From assembly GCA_947178465.1 (NCBI GenBank), contig CAMWYL010000011.1, forward strand, positions 1 to 21,361: a stretch of DNA of 21,361 bases, given 5' to 3'. Source of the DNA: an uncultured Lachnospiraceae bacterium (GTDB lineage: Bacteria; Bacillota; Clostridia; Lachnospirales; Lachnospiraceae). Below the pieces are notes generated by a model. That model was not told the DNA's origin, did not search any database, and saw only the letters and a program-made list of their open reading frames with translations. Below, piece after piece: positions 1-6,550 of the stretch. Made by a program: the position numbers and the translations under genes. Numbering within the stretch: position 1 is the first letter of the stretch; each line of letters starts with the position of its first letter.

Positions 1-2
1 TC

Positions 3-296
3 AGCAAAGAGGTGGAAGGCAGCGAGCAGACGCTTGAAGCACAGCTGGTGTTGATTGCGGCGGGCTTTCTGGGAAGCCAGAAGTACGTGACGGACGCGTT
101 CAAGGTTGAGACGGACCAAAGGACCAATGTCAAGACGGAGCAGGGGAGCTTCCGCACGAATGTGGAGAATGTCTTTACCGCAGGGGATATGCATACAGGG
201 CAGTCGCTGGTGGTAAAAGCAATCCGTCAGGGGCGCGAGTGCGCGCGCGAGGTGGATGAGAGTCTGATGGGATATTCGAATATGTATATTCAATGA
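3..296 (+). CDS. gltD: Glutamate synthase (NADPH) small subunit, C-terminal part only
   Basis: The frame is open from the first bases and ends at TGA 294-296, so the gene starts before the window and only about 97 C-terminal residues are visible. They contain the closing part of the GltD flavoprotein fold: a hydrophobic strand (LVLIAAGF) followed by NVFTAGDMHTGQSLVV, the family's FAD-contacting 'GD' segment, and the terminal helix AIRQGRECAREVDE. GltD oxidises NADPH and passes electrons through FAD and Fe-S clusters to the large subunit, which makes glutamate from glutamine and 2-oxoglutarate. A GTG at 12 is an internal codon, not a start. The gene upstream, not visible, would be expected to be gltB (inference). 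No hairpin terminator was found right after the stop. Confidence 0.9.
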   Translation, partial: SKEVEGSEQTLEAQLVLIAAGFLGSQKYVTDAFKVETDQRTNVKTEQGSFRTNVENVFTAGDMHTGQSLVVKAIRQGRECAREVDESLMGYSNMYIQ

Positions 297-311
297 GTAA
301 GAAATAATATG

Positions 312-340
312 TTGAAATGCGGAAAAACTTACAGTATGAT
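312..340 (+). promoter_or_regulatory. Sigma-A promoter for the antitoxin/PIN-remnant operon
   Basis: TTGAAA (312-317) and TATGAT (335-340) are separated by exactly 17 bases. The predicted start of transcription is near 347. An AAGGAG ribosome site (354-359) precedes the ATG at 367. The promoter looks intact even though the second gene of the operon is destroyed. Confidence 0.6.
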
Positions 341-366
341 AAAAGAAAAGGGGAAGGAGCGATTGG

Positions 367-609
367 ATGACGCAGATGAAAGAACGGGCGGTTGAACTGA
401 TTCAGCGAATGCCGGACGACAATATGTTTTATGTAATCAACATCCTTCAGAATCCGGAAGCAATGACGGCGGATAAGGCTGCTGATAAAGAGCAGGCGAT
501 GGAAGCATTTCAAGATATATTGAAATTTAGAGGCAGGCTGCCGAAGGACTTTGATGCGGATAGGGAACTTGCTGAGGCGAGGGAGGAAAAATATGGTAAT
601 ATTGGTTGA
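367..609 (+). CDS. Antitoxin-like protein of a PIN-domain toxin-antitoxin pair
   Basis: This 80-residue protein begins MTQMKERAVELIQRMPDD, a helical N-terminus typical of small Clostridial antitoxins in which 'ERAIELIQRMPEDKMYYVINIL'-like segments precede a charged, flexible tail (here roughly residues 35-80, with DFDADRELAEAREEKYG near the end). The call rests mainly on context: its 3' end overlaps by 17 bases an ATG that opens with the conserved N-terminus of a PIN/VapC ribonuclease (MVILVDTNIL). In such operons the antitoxin binds the PIN toxin through its C-terminal tail and represses its own promoter. The start is ATG 367, 7 bases after GGAG. The gene looks complete, with its own promoter, although the toxin downstream is only a stub, so it is an orphan antitoxin. 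The exact antitoxin family is not certain. Confidence 0.7.
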   Translation: MTQMKERAVELIQRMPDDNMFYVINILQNPEAMTADKAADKEQAMEAFQDILKFRGRLPKDFDADRELAEAREEKYGNIG

Positions 610-652
610 CACAAATATTCTTCGACCGGATGAATTTTTGAAATTGTTATAG
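593..652 (+). pseudogene. Remnant of a PIN-domain (VapC-like) toxin, internally deleted to ~19 codons
   Basis: ATG 593 opens a 19-codon frame, MVILVDTNIL followed by RPDEFLKLL and TAG at 650-652. The first ten residues are the first beta strand and first catalytic Asp (the D of VDTN) of PIN-domain ribonucleases. The last residues resemble the 'TPEEFLKLL'-type C-terminus of Clostridial PIN proteins. A normal PIN protein is about 130-145 residues, so roughly 120 central residues, including the other acidic catalytic residues, are missing. The 17-base overlap with the antitoxin and the terminator 13 bases downstream are both retained, which fits a clean internal deletion. The product, if made, cannot be a nuclease. 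The identity of the C-terminal piece is inferred from family memory. Confidence 0.6.
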
Positions 653-664
653 TGGTTTAAACGC

Positions 665-700
665 ATAAAAGCGTGTTGCCGTCAGGTGACACGCTTTTAT
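665..700 (+). terminator. Rho-independent terminator after the PIN remnant
   Basis: Perfect 12-bp arms ATAAAAGCGTGT (665-676) and ACACGCTTTTAT (689-700) flank a 12-base loop. The A-rich and T-rich ends of the arms make it potentially bidirectional. It lies 12 bases after the remnant's stop codon. Confidence 0.75.
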
Positions 701-789
701 AATACGGGAAATGGCATTGAAAGCAGCAATCCTTTATGCGATGCTATTCGACAAATTCCAACAGAATCTAACAAAATTTAAGAAAGGGC

Positions 790-818
790 TTGATTTTCCG
801 GAAAAAGTTTGCTAGAAT
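790..818 (+). promoter_or_regulatory. Sigma-A promoter of the blaI-like operon
   Basis: TTGATT (790-795) and TAGAAT (813-818) have a 17-base spacer. Expected transcription start is near 825, inside a CTAC-N4-ATAG dyad. The blaI-like ATG lies at 877 behind AGGAG (863-867). Confidence 0.6.
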
Positions 819-820
819 AA

Positions 821-832
821 CTACGAATATAG
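821..832 (+). promoter_or_regulatory. Candidate BlaI-type operator at the transcription start
   Basis: CTACGAATATAG is an imperfect dyad (CTAC-N4-ATAG) covering the predicted start site. It matches in form the stronger dyad CTAC-N4-GTAG at 2706-2717. BlaI/MecI/CopY repressors bind short inverted repeats with TACA/TGTA half sites over their own promoters. The assignment is inference. Confidence 0.35.
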
Positions 833-876
833 AAAATGGGTAAAAAGCAGGTATTAAGAGAGAGGAGAATTTCATA

Positions 877-1251
877 ATGAAAGAAACATTAACAGAGTGT
901 GAATTAATTGTAATGAAGATTATCTGGCAGAGCGAGGAAGCGTTGTCAATACAGGAGATATTGAAGCAGCTTGACGAGGTCTACCACAAGAATTGGAAGA
1001 TTCAGACCGTTTCCACCTTCCTGAGCCGTTCGGTGAAGAAGGGCTATCTGAAGATGACGCGCAAGGGGCGTCAGTTCTTCTATACCCCGCTGGTTTCAGA
1101 GGAGGAGTATGGAAAGCGCGAGATTACAAAGTGCGTGAACTTCTGGGGAAACGGCAAGATAGATGCGTTGGTGGCATCCTTTACCAAGGTAAGGAAATTT
1201 ACGGATGAGGAGAAGACTCATATAAGGAGTTTGTTGGATGATATGGATTAA
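877..1251 (+). CDS. BlaI/MecI/CopY-family transcriptional repressor
   Basis: The 124-residue product has the family's usual length and order. An N-terminal winged helix spans about residues 1-75: LTECELIVMKIIW is the first helix, QTVSTFLSRSVKKGYL the recognition helix and GRQFFYTPLV the wing. A C-terminal dimerisation helix ends in FTDEEKTHIRSLLDDMD. BlaI proteins repress their own operon as dimers and are cleaved when the partner M56 membrane protease is activated. The start ATG is 9 bases after AGGAG, and the 3' end overlaps the next gene by 14 bases, as is usual for blaI-blaR1 pairs. No beta-lactamase gene is nearby, so the regulated target is unknown. It probably represses itself through the dyad at 821-832 and perhaps the gene at 2790 through the dyad at 2704-2719 (inference). 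Confidence 0.9.
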   Translation: MKETLTECELIVMKIIWQSEEALSIQEILKQLDEVYHKNWKIQTVSTFLSRSVKKGYLKMTRKGRQFFYTPLVSEEEYGKREITKCVNFWGNGKIDALVASFTKVRKFTDEEKTHIRSLLDDMD

Positions 1252-2650
1252 GCTGCTTCTGACAGGGCTTTGCTCTGTAGGATTGACGGGAAGCGTTGCT
1301 TATATTTGCACGCTGCTGGCACCGAAGTTTATGGGAAGAGAGGAGCCGTATCTGCTGCTTGCGTGGCAGAAATTCTGCATTGTCCTGTATTGGGTGCCTG
1401 TACCGTTTGCAGTGCTTTGTCTGTCGAGGCTTCGACTTGGCAGTGATGGATATTTGCAGATATGGGGCGAGTTTGCCACAGGCATGACACCCGAGATATA
1501 CAGGATATGCCGGCTGGTCGGTATTGTTTGGATACTCGGCTTTGTCGGGATGGCTGTATACTTCCTGTGGAAGGAGCTCCGTGTATTGTGGACGCTCAGG
1601 GGCAACATTCCCGCGGATGAGGAAGTTTATCTGCGAATTTTTGAGTCCTATAAAGAACGTCTTAAGGTTGATAATGTAGCGTTGTTTTGGAATGATATGC
1701 TTGCGTCGCCCGTGACCTACAGCCGCGGTCGGGGTAAGCATAAGGAATATTTTATCGTCTTGCCGATTGAAGGAGAGCATTATCCGGAAAAGCAGTTTCG
1801 AATAATCGTGGCACATGAGATGCATCATATCATCAATGGCAGTCTGAAATGGAGAAAGTTCGGATTAATGACCGTCTTGCTGCATTGGTTTAATCCGATT
1901 GCACATTTACAGTTAGACCAGTTGGTCTGCTGGGATGAGATACTGTGTGATTTGCAGTCCTGCGACAGCAGTCCGTGGTACTCCCGCAGAGAATACAGCG
2001 AGTGTTTAGCCGAATTTTCTGACAGTGGATCCGTGAATGCGTTTACGATTTCACTGATAGGAATGAAAAGTCAGACACTAAGGAGGATTATGATGATGTC
2101 AAAAGTAAAGCAATTAACGAAACCTTCAAAATGGATTGTTGCAGTGAGCTGTCTGGCCCTGACGGCCGTGGCTTTAGCGCCGGTAAGCACTGTCTTTGCA
2201 AAGGGTGCGGAGATGCAGGAAAACGCAGTGGCAGTAGAGGAAGGCGATTTCTTGAGCGGAAGTGACCGGTCAGTTGCTTTGGATGGAGGAATTATCATTG
2301 CCTATGACGATGGCAGTGTGGAGGAGATTGAGTTAAATCCGGGGATGGAGCTGCAGACGGATGTTGTTACCTTGGATAACACGATACCGTCAGGTACGAG
2401 AGTGCTGTACCATTATCGGTCGATGAAGGCAGGCGATTATATAACGATATCTTCAAATTGCAAGGATAGTAGCATTACCTATCGCATTGGCATTAAGAAC
2501 AGGGATCAGAACTATATTCTGTATCAGGACGTCAGTGGATTTGCAAACTATACTTTTACCATTGATGAGGACGGCGTATATTCCGCTTTCGTGCAGAACA
2601 CCGGTGATGTAGCGATGACTGTTACCGGTTCAGCTACATATTTCGATTAA
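1238..2650 (+). CDS. BlaR1/MecR1-like M56 membrane metalloprotease with an unusual extracellular sensor domain
   Basis: A 470-residue membrane sensor-protease. Hydrophobic segments lie near residues 5-28, 45-62 and 92-112. The zinc protease region follows with HEMHH (193-197) as the HExxH motif, WFNP (217-220) and a likely third ligand in WDEILCD (E234). A last membrane helix lies at about 299-321, then an extracellular domain (322-470). In BlaR1/MecR1 that domain is a penicillin-binding, beta-lactamase-like fold of roughly 250 residues with SxxK. Here it is only about 149 residues, looks beta-rich (IIIAYDDGSVEEIELNPG, YNFTFTIDEDG-like strands) and shows no obvious SxxK/KTG set. The protein probably senses something other than a beta-lactam, possibly an envelope or peptide signal (inference), and relays it by cleaving the BlaI-like partner. 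The start ATG lies inside the blaI-like gene. Confidence 0.85.
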   Translation: MIWIKLLLTGLCSVGLTGSVAYICTLLAPKFMGREEPYLLLAWQKFCIVLYWVPVPFAVLCLSRLRLGSDGYLQIWGEFATGMTPEIYRICRLVGIVWILGFVGMAVYFLWKELRVLWTLRGNIPADEEVYLRIFESYKERLKVDNVALFWNDMLASPVTYSRGRGKHKEYFIVLPIEGEHYPEKQFRIIVAHEMHHIINGSLKWRKFGLMTVLLHWFNPIAHLQLDQLVCWDEILCDLQSCDSSPWYSRREYSECLAEFSDSGSVNAFTISLIGMKSQTLRRIMMMSKVKQLTKPSKWIVAVSCLALTAVALAPVSTVFAKGAEMQENAVAVEEGDFLSGSDRSVALDGGIIIAYDDGSVEEIELNPGMELQTDVVTLDNTIPSGTRVLYHYRSMKAGDYITISSNCKDSSITYRIGIKNRDQNYILYQDVSGFANYTFTIDEDGVYSAFVQNTGDVAMTVTGSATYFD

Positions 2651-2661
2651 TCCGATATTAG

Positions 2662-2694
2662 AAATTTAAGGGGAGTCACTCCCTTTAAATTTTT
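2662..2694 (+). terminator. Rho-independent terminator of the blaI/M56 operon
   Basis: Arms AAATTTAAGGGGAG (2662-2675) and CTCCCTTTAAATTT (2679-2692) pair over 14 bases with one G-T wobble and a TCA loop. The right arm runs into a T tract ending at 2694. It sits 11 bases after the M56 gene's stop. Confidence 0.85.
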
Positions 2695-2703
2695 AATATA
2701 AAC

Positions 2704-2719
2704 TACTACAAAAGTAGTA
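2704..2719 (+). promoter_or_regulatory. Perfect dyad TACTAC-AAAA-GTAGTA, candidate BlaI-type operator
   Basis: Six-base arms TACTAC and GTAGTA are perfect inverted repeats around AAAA. The dyad overlaps a possible -10 (TAGTAT, 2715-2720), whose weak -35 would be TTTAAT (2692-2697) at 17 bases. It lies about 70 bases before the next gene and resembles the dyad over the blaI-like promoter, so the same repressor may act here (inference). Confidence 0.5.
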
Positions 2720-2789
2720 TGTAACCATAAACAATACCAAGGACAAGGGAACGCGCAGAAGAGGATAGCGTTTCAGAATGGAGGAAAAA

Positions 2790-3257
2790 ATGAAAAGATA
2801 CCGATTAAGCAGAGTAAGAAAACCGGAGGAGATGAAGGTAGACCTTATGACAACGTATGACATGTATACGGGACTCGATAATTTTCTCGGGGACGGCTTC
2901 ACATTGAAGCAGTTGGGCAAGCTGACCGATACGCCGCCGCAGATGATTAAGGATTACTGCTTCTGTGACGAACGGCTCCGGCCCGAGAATCTGTGGGATC
3001 TTCGATATGCATTTACGTTTTTGCAGCTTTTGTACAGCAGAGAGCTGAATGAGGACTCCTACCTGAAAAAACTGGTGATTGACCTGCGGGATGATTTCAA
3101 GCTTGACCCGATATGCATTGCGAACTACATGAACATGACTCTGTCAAACTTCAAAGAATTCCTTAAGCATCCGTCGGATTATCCGAATGGAGTGGTTCTG
3201 ACCATGAAGCTGATGCATTTCGCGGTAATGTTCCGCGCCGCAAAGGAGCGGTATTAG
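2790..3257 (+). CDS. Hypothetical helical protein, possible DNA-binding
   Basis: I do not recognise this family. The protein has about 155 residues, no signal peptide and no membrane helix. It begins with a basic stretch (MKRYRLSRVRKPEE) and then appears all-helical. Two segments could be helix-turn-helix units: TLKQLGKLTDTPPQMIKDY near residue 40 and DPICIANYMNMTLSNFKEFL near residue 110. This suggests a small regulator or a protein in a nucleic-acid complex, but nothing catalytic is visible. The start was placed at ATG 2790 because GGAGG (2780-2784) is 5 bases upstream. An in-frame ATG at 2778 overlaps that ribosome site and is less likely. The gene stands alone between the M56 operon terminator and the isomerase promoters, with the TACTAC/GTAGTA dyad in its leader. 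Confidence 0.65.
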   Translation: MKRYRLSRVRKPEEMKVDLMTTYDMYTGLDNFLGDGFTLKQLGKLTDTPPQMIKDYCFCDERLRPENLWDLRYAFTFLQLLYSRELNEDSYLKKLVIDLRDDFKLDPICIANYMNMTLSNFKEFLKHPSDYPNGVVLTMKLMHFAVMFRAAKERY

Positions 3258-3278
3258 TGCCGGTGCCATGAAGACTTC

Positions 3279-3323
3279 GTTGCAAATTATTTACTTGATT
3301 TTTTCCGCGATTGCAACTATCAT
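3279..3323 (+). promoter_or_regulatory. Promoter P1 of the isomerase gene, framed by two TTGCAA repeats
   Basis: TTGATT (3295-3300) and TATCAT (3318-3323) form a sigma-A promoter with a 17-base spacer. GTTGCAA (3279-3285) lies just before the -35 and TTGCAAC (3311-3317) abuts the -10, forming an inverted pair 32 bases apart, about three helical turns. That arrangement suggests an operator pair for a regulator on one DNA face (inference). Confidence 0.5.
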
Positions 3324-3336
3324 GTAAGTAGTTACA
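3323..3336 (+). promoter_or_regulatory. Dyad TGTAA-N4-TTACA at the isomerase promoter, operator candidate
   Basis: TGTAAGTAGTTACA has perfect 5-base arms and overlaps the last base of the P1 -10. The same TGTAA-N4-TTACA arrangement occurs at 12841-12854 after the hydrogenase promoter. Both resemble 14-bp LacI/CcpA-family operators but lack the central CG. Confidence 0.45.
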
Positions 3337-3340
3337 GTAA

Positions 3341-3369
3341 TTGTGGCAAGCCCCAATTCAAGGTACAAT
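3341..3369 (+). promoter_or_regulatory. Promoter P2 of the isomerase gene
   Basis: TTGTGG (3341-3346) and TACAAT (3364-3369) are 17 bases apart. The expected start is near 3376, followed by AAGGAGG (3382-3388) and ATG 3397, giving a very short leader. Of the two tandem promoters, this has the better -10. Confidence 0.55.
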
Positions 3370-3396
3370 TTCAGCATTTTCAAGGAGGATATTACA

Positions 3397-4881
3397 ATGA
3401 ACAATTTACCCCAGGTAAAAATCGGTATTGTGGCAGTAAGCCGTGACTGCTTTCCCGAAACCTTATCCGTCAACAGAAGAAAGGCTTTGGTAAAAGCATA
3501 TGTTGACAAGTACGGAATGGACAACATTTATGAGTGTCCGGTATGTATCGTTGAGAGCGAAATACATATGGTTCAGGCGTTGGAGGATATCAAGAAGGCA
3601 GGCTGCAACGCACTCTGTGTATATCTCGGAAACTTCGGCCCCGAAATCTCAGAGACCCTGTTGGCGAAGCATTTTGACGGACCTGCGATGTTCATTGCGG
3701 CAGCGGAGGAGACACAGAATGACCTCGTAGGCGGACGCGGAGACGCGTACTGCGGTATGCTCAATGCAAGCTATAACCTCAAGCTTCGCAACATCAAGGC
3801 ATATATTCCCGAGTATCCGGTAGGCACGGCACAGGAGTGCGCGGATATGATTAATGAGTTTGTACCGATTGCAAGAGCAATCATCGGGCTTTCTGATTTG
3901 AAGATTATTTCCTTTGGTCCCAGACCACTGAACTTCCTTGCATGTAATGCACCGATTAAGCAGCTCTATAACCTTGGTGTTGAGATAGAAGAGAACTCAG
4001 AGCTTGACCTTTTTGAGGCCTTCAAGAAGCATGAAGGCGATGAGCGAATCCCCGCAAAGATTAAGGAGATGGAGGCAGAGCTTGGCGAGGGCAACTTAAA
4101 GCCGGAGGTACTGCCGAAGCTTGCACAGTACGAGCTGACCCTTCTTGACTGGGTAGAGGCGCATAAGGGCTACCGCAAATACGTTGCAATCGCGGGAAAA
4201 TGCTGGCCTGCGTTCCAGACACAGTTCGGCTTCGTACCCTGTTATGTCAACAGCCGGTTGACCGGTATGGGCATTCCCGTATCCTGCGAAGTCGATATTT
4301 ACGGCTGCTTAAGCGAGTTTATCGGAACCTGCGTGAGCGAGGACGCAGTGACACTGCTTGACATCAACAACACCGTTCCTGCGGACATGTATCAGGATGC
4401 AATCAATAATAAATTCAACTATAAGCACAACGATACCTTCATGGGCTTTCATTGCGGCAATACCAATACCAAGAAGCTTTCCTTCTGCAGCATGAAGTAT
4501 CAGATGATTATGGCAAGAACGCTTCCCGAGGAGGTTACACAGGGTACGCTTGAGGGCGATATCGTTCCGGGAGACATTACCTTCTACCGTTTACAGTCTA
4601 CGGCAGACTGCAAGCTCCGTGCATACATCGCACAGGGCGAGGTGCTTCCTGTAGCGACGAAGTCCTTCGGCAGTATCGGTGTATTTGCCATTCCTGAGAT
4701 GGAGCGCTTCTACCGTCATGTATTGATTGAGAAGAATTATCCGCACCACGGCGCGGTTGCCTTCGGACACTTTGGCAAGGCTTTGTTCGAGGTATTCAAG
4801 TATATCGGCGTTCCGGTAGAGGATTTGAATTACAATCAGCCCAAGTCCCTGCCGTATCCGACAGAGAATCCTTTCGCATAA
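3397..4881 (+). CDS. L-fucose/L-arabinose isomerase family protein
   Basis: This 494-residue cytosolic protein belongs to the FucI/AraA-like sugar isomerase superfamily, which interconverts aldoses and ketoses at a divalent metal. The N-terminal half has alternating beta/alpha segments (KIGIVAVSRDCFPE, GCNALCVYLGNFGPE, FIAAAEETQ). Candidate metal ligands are E298 in SCEVDIYG, D322 in LLDINN and a His in PHHGAVAFGHFG (450-458), matching the Glu-Asp-His pattern of the superfamily. Length is shorter than E. coli FucI (about 590) and close to AraA (about 500). ATG 3397 is chosen because AAGGAGG is 8 bases upstream; the earlier in-frame GTG 3343 lies inside promoter P2. The next gene is a GH27 glycosidase, so the substrate may be a sugar it releases. 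The sugar is not decidable from sequence, and no kinase is adjacent. Confidence 0.85.
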   Translation: MNNLPQVKIGIVAVSRDCFPETLSVNRRKALVKAYVDKYGMDNIYECPVCIVESEIHMVQALEDIKKAGCNALCVYLGNFGPEISETLLAKHFDGPAMFIAAAEETQNDLVGGRGDAYCGMLNASYNLKLRNIKAYIPEYPVGTAQECADMINEFVPIARAIIGLSDLKIISFGPRPLNFLACNAPIKQLYNLGVEIEENSELDLFEAFKKHEGDERIPAKIKEMEAELGEGNLKPEVLPKLAQYELTLLDWVEAHKGYRKYVAIAGKCWPAFQTQFGFVPCYVNSRLTGMGIPVSCEVDIYGCLSEFIGTCVSEDAVTLLDINNTVPADMYQDAINNKFNYKHNDTFMGFHCGNTNTKKLSFCSMKYQMIMARTLPEEVTQGTLEGDIVPGDITFYRLQSTADCKLRAYIAQGEVLPVATKSFGSIGVFAIPEMERFYRHVLIEKNYPHHGAVAFGHFGKALFEVFKYIGVPVEDLNYNQPKSLPYPTENPFA

Positions 4882-4899
4882 AGAGTTGCTATGCTTTCA

Positions 4900-4937
4900 A
4901 CGCCCAAATTCGCGAGTTCGCTTGTGAATTTGGGCGT
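4900..4937 (+). terminator. Long UUCG-capped hairpin between the isomerase and GH27 genes
   Basis: Arms 4900-4916 and 4921-4937 form 17 pairs: 12 perfect (ACGCCCAAATTC with GAATTTGGGCGT), then five more including two G-U wobbles, closed by a TTCG tetraloop. There is no T tract afterwards (CCGTATATC follows), so this may be an RNA-stabilising or partial-terminator hairpin rather than a full intrinsic terminator. Confidence 0.6.
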
Positions 4938-5014
4938 CCGTATATCAGGCAGACAGGAAATGGAAAAAAGTTGAGAATAAGAAATTCGCGGACTGAGAAA
5001 GGAACATGGTAAAA

Positions 5015-6325
5015 ATGAATAAGAATAAGTTTGCGCAGACACCTCCGATGGGGTGGAACAGCTACGATTATTATGACACCACGGTCAATGAGGCACAGGT
5101 GAAAGCGAATGCGGACTATATGGCGGCAAACCTCAAGGCATTCGGGTGGGAATACGTGGTTGTCGACATTGAGTGGTATGCCAATGACGCCGGTACGATG
5201 CGTGACCGCTTCCAATACATCCCCTTTGGGGACTTGGAAATGGACGAATATTCAAGGCTGCAGCCCAGTCCTGCAAGATTTCCGTCATCAGAGGGTGGAA
5301 AAGGCTTCAAACCGCTTGCAGATTATGTACATGGATTGGGGCTCAAATTCGGTATCCACATTATGCGGGGCATTCCGCGGAAGGCAGCGGAGGCGCATGC
5401 AAGGGTGCTCGGCACGGACGTGACTGCAAACCTGATTGCCGATCCCTCTTCCATATGCGGCTGGAATCCGGATATGTACGGCGTGCGGGATACGCCGGCG
5501 GGTCAGACCTACTACGATTCGATTATCCGGATGTATGCGGATTGGGGCGTTGACTTTATTAAGTGCGACGATATCTGTGACAGTTGGATGTATCCGAATG
5601 ACAATTTTTCCGGATGGCATGAGACGGAAATGCTCCACAGGGCCATTCTAAAGGCAGGAAGACCGATTGTCCTGAGCCTTTCTCCGGGACCGGCGCATAT
5701 TGACAGGGCATGGCAGTATTGTGAAAATGCGAATATGTGGCGGATTACGGATGATTTCTGGGATAATTGGGCATTGCTCAAAAATATGTTTTGGCGTTGT
5801 GAGCTGTGGCAGGACCATGTGCGGGAAGGGTGCTTCCCGGATTGCGATATGCTTCCGCTCGGGAAGCTGGGCGGCGGCTTTGGCAAGGGGGAATGGGACT
5901 GTAACTTTACCCATGAGGAACAGAAGACCATGATGTCGCTCTGGTGCATGTTCCGCTCTCCGTTGATGATCGGCGCGGAGTTGACCAAGATGGACAATTG
6001 GACGCTGTCTCTGCTGACCAACCGTGCGTTGCTGTCCTTATTAAGCGCGGACTGCCGCGGAATGCAGCTATACAGAGATGATAACAGGGCAGTCTGGAAG
6101 AATAAGAATTGCAAGACGGGCGAGCTGCATGTGGCGCTTTTCAACCTCAGCGACACGGAAGCCGTGATGGAAATCGGGCTTGCGGATTTACGGGAGGAGC
6201 TCGATGTTACCGCGACTTATCAGCTTCGTGAAATATGGGAGGATACTACAGTTACGGTTTCCGAGGGGAAGCTTGGCGCAAGTGTACCCGCGCATGGCGT
6301 AAAGCTCTATAAAATAATGCATTAA
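5015..6325 (+). CDS. Glycoside hydrolase family 27 protein (alpha-galactosidase or related)
   Basis: The 436-residue protein has a GH27 TIM barrel followed by a C-terminal beta domain. It starts with the family signature TPPMGWNSYDYYD (residues 9-21). The nucleophile is expected at D185 in DFIKCDD and the acid/base at D247 in WRITDDFWD. LSLSPGPAH (about 220-228) and FRSPLMIGAEL (about 313-323) are also family-like. No signal peptide is seen, so it acts inside the cell on imported oligosaccharides. GH27 contains alpha-galactosidases, alpha-N-acetylgalactosaminidases and beta-L-arabinopyranosidases. The isomerase just upstream makes an arabinopyranosidase role worth considering (inference). ATG 5015 (MNKNKFAQ) is preferred: AAAGGA (4998-5003) is 11 bases away, whereas it is only 2 bases from the alternative ATG 5006. 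A strong terminator follows. Confidence 0.85.
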   Translation: MNKNKFAQTPPMGWNSYDYYDTTVNEAQVKANADYMAANLKAFGWEYVVVDIEWYANDAGTMRDRFQYIPFGDLEMDEYSRLQPSPARFPSSEGGKGFKPLADYVHGLGLKFGIHIMRGIPRKAAEAHARVLGTDVTANLIADPSSICGWNPDMYGVRDTPAGQTYYDSIIRMYADWGVDFIKCDDICDSWMYPNDNFSGWHETEMLHRAILKAGRPIVLSLSPGPAHIDRAWQYCENANMWRITDDFWDNWALLKNMFWRCELWQDHVREGCFPDCDMLPLGKLGGGFGKGEWDCNFTHEEQKTMMSLWCMFRSPLMIGAELTKMDNWTLSLLTNRALLSLLSADCRGMQLYRDDNRAVWKNKNCKTGELHVALFNLSDTEAVMEIGLADLREELDVTATYQLREIWEDTTVTVSEGKLGASVPAHGVKLYKIMH

Positions 6326-6347
6326 TGAAAGAACTGATATGGAAATG

Positions 6348-6380
6348 CTCCTGCGGACAGCCGTCTGCGGGAGTGTTTTT
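6348..6380 (+). terminator. Rho-independent terminator after GH27
   Basis: CTCCTGCGGAC (6348-6358) pairs with GTCTGCGGGAG (6363-6373) over 11 positions, two of them G-U, around an AGCC loop, followed by TGTTTTT (6374-6380). Confidence 0.85.
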
Positions 6381-6461
6381 CGTCTGCATTATTATTGAAA
6401 ATTGCGACAAGATATAAGAGAAAAGAGACATTCTCTCACGCGTTTTGCATGGAATTATCTA

Positions 6462-6489
6462 TTGTTTTATCTGCAAAATGTGATATGGT
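6462..6489 (+). promoter_or_regulatory. Possible promoter of the M18 aminopeptidase gene
   Basis: TTGTTT (6462-6467) and TATGGT (6484-6489) have a 16-base spacer. The region is AT-rich and lies about 60 bases before the start codon. Both boxes deviate from consensus, so this is tentative. Confidence 0.35.
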
Positions 6490-6550
6490 ATAGTTATGTG
6501 CAATGCCCGTGAATCGGGTATGACGATTTATAAGGAAAGGACTGACAGTG

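Noticed and set aside
1199..1828. 209-codon minus-strand open frame
   Set aside because: It lies opposite the M56 gene, has no ribosome site or recognisable domain, and its composition fits an antisense shadow.
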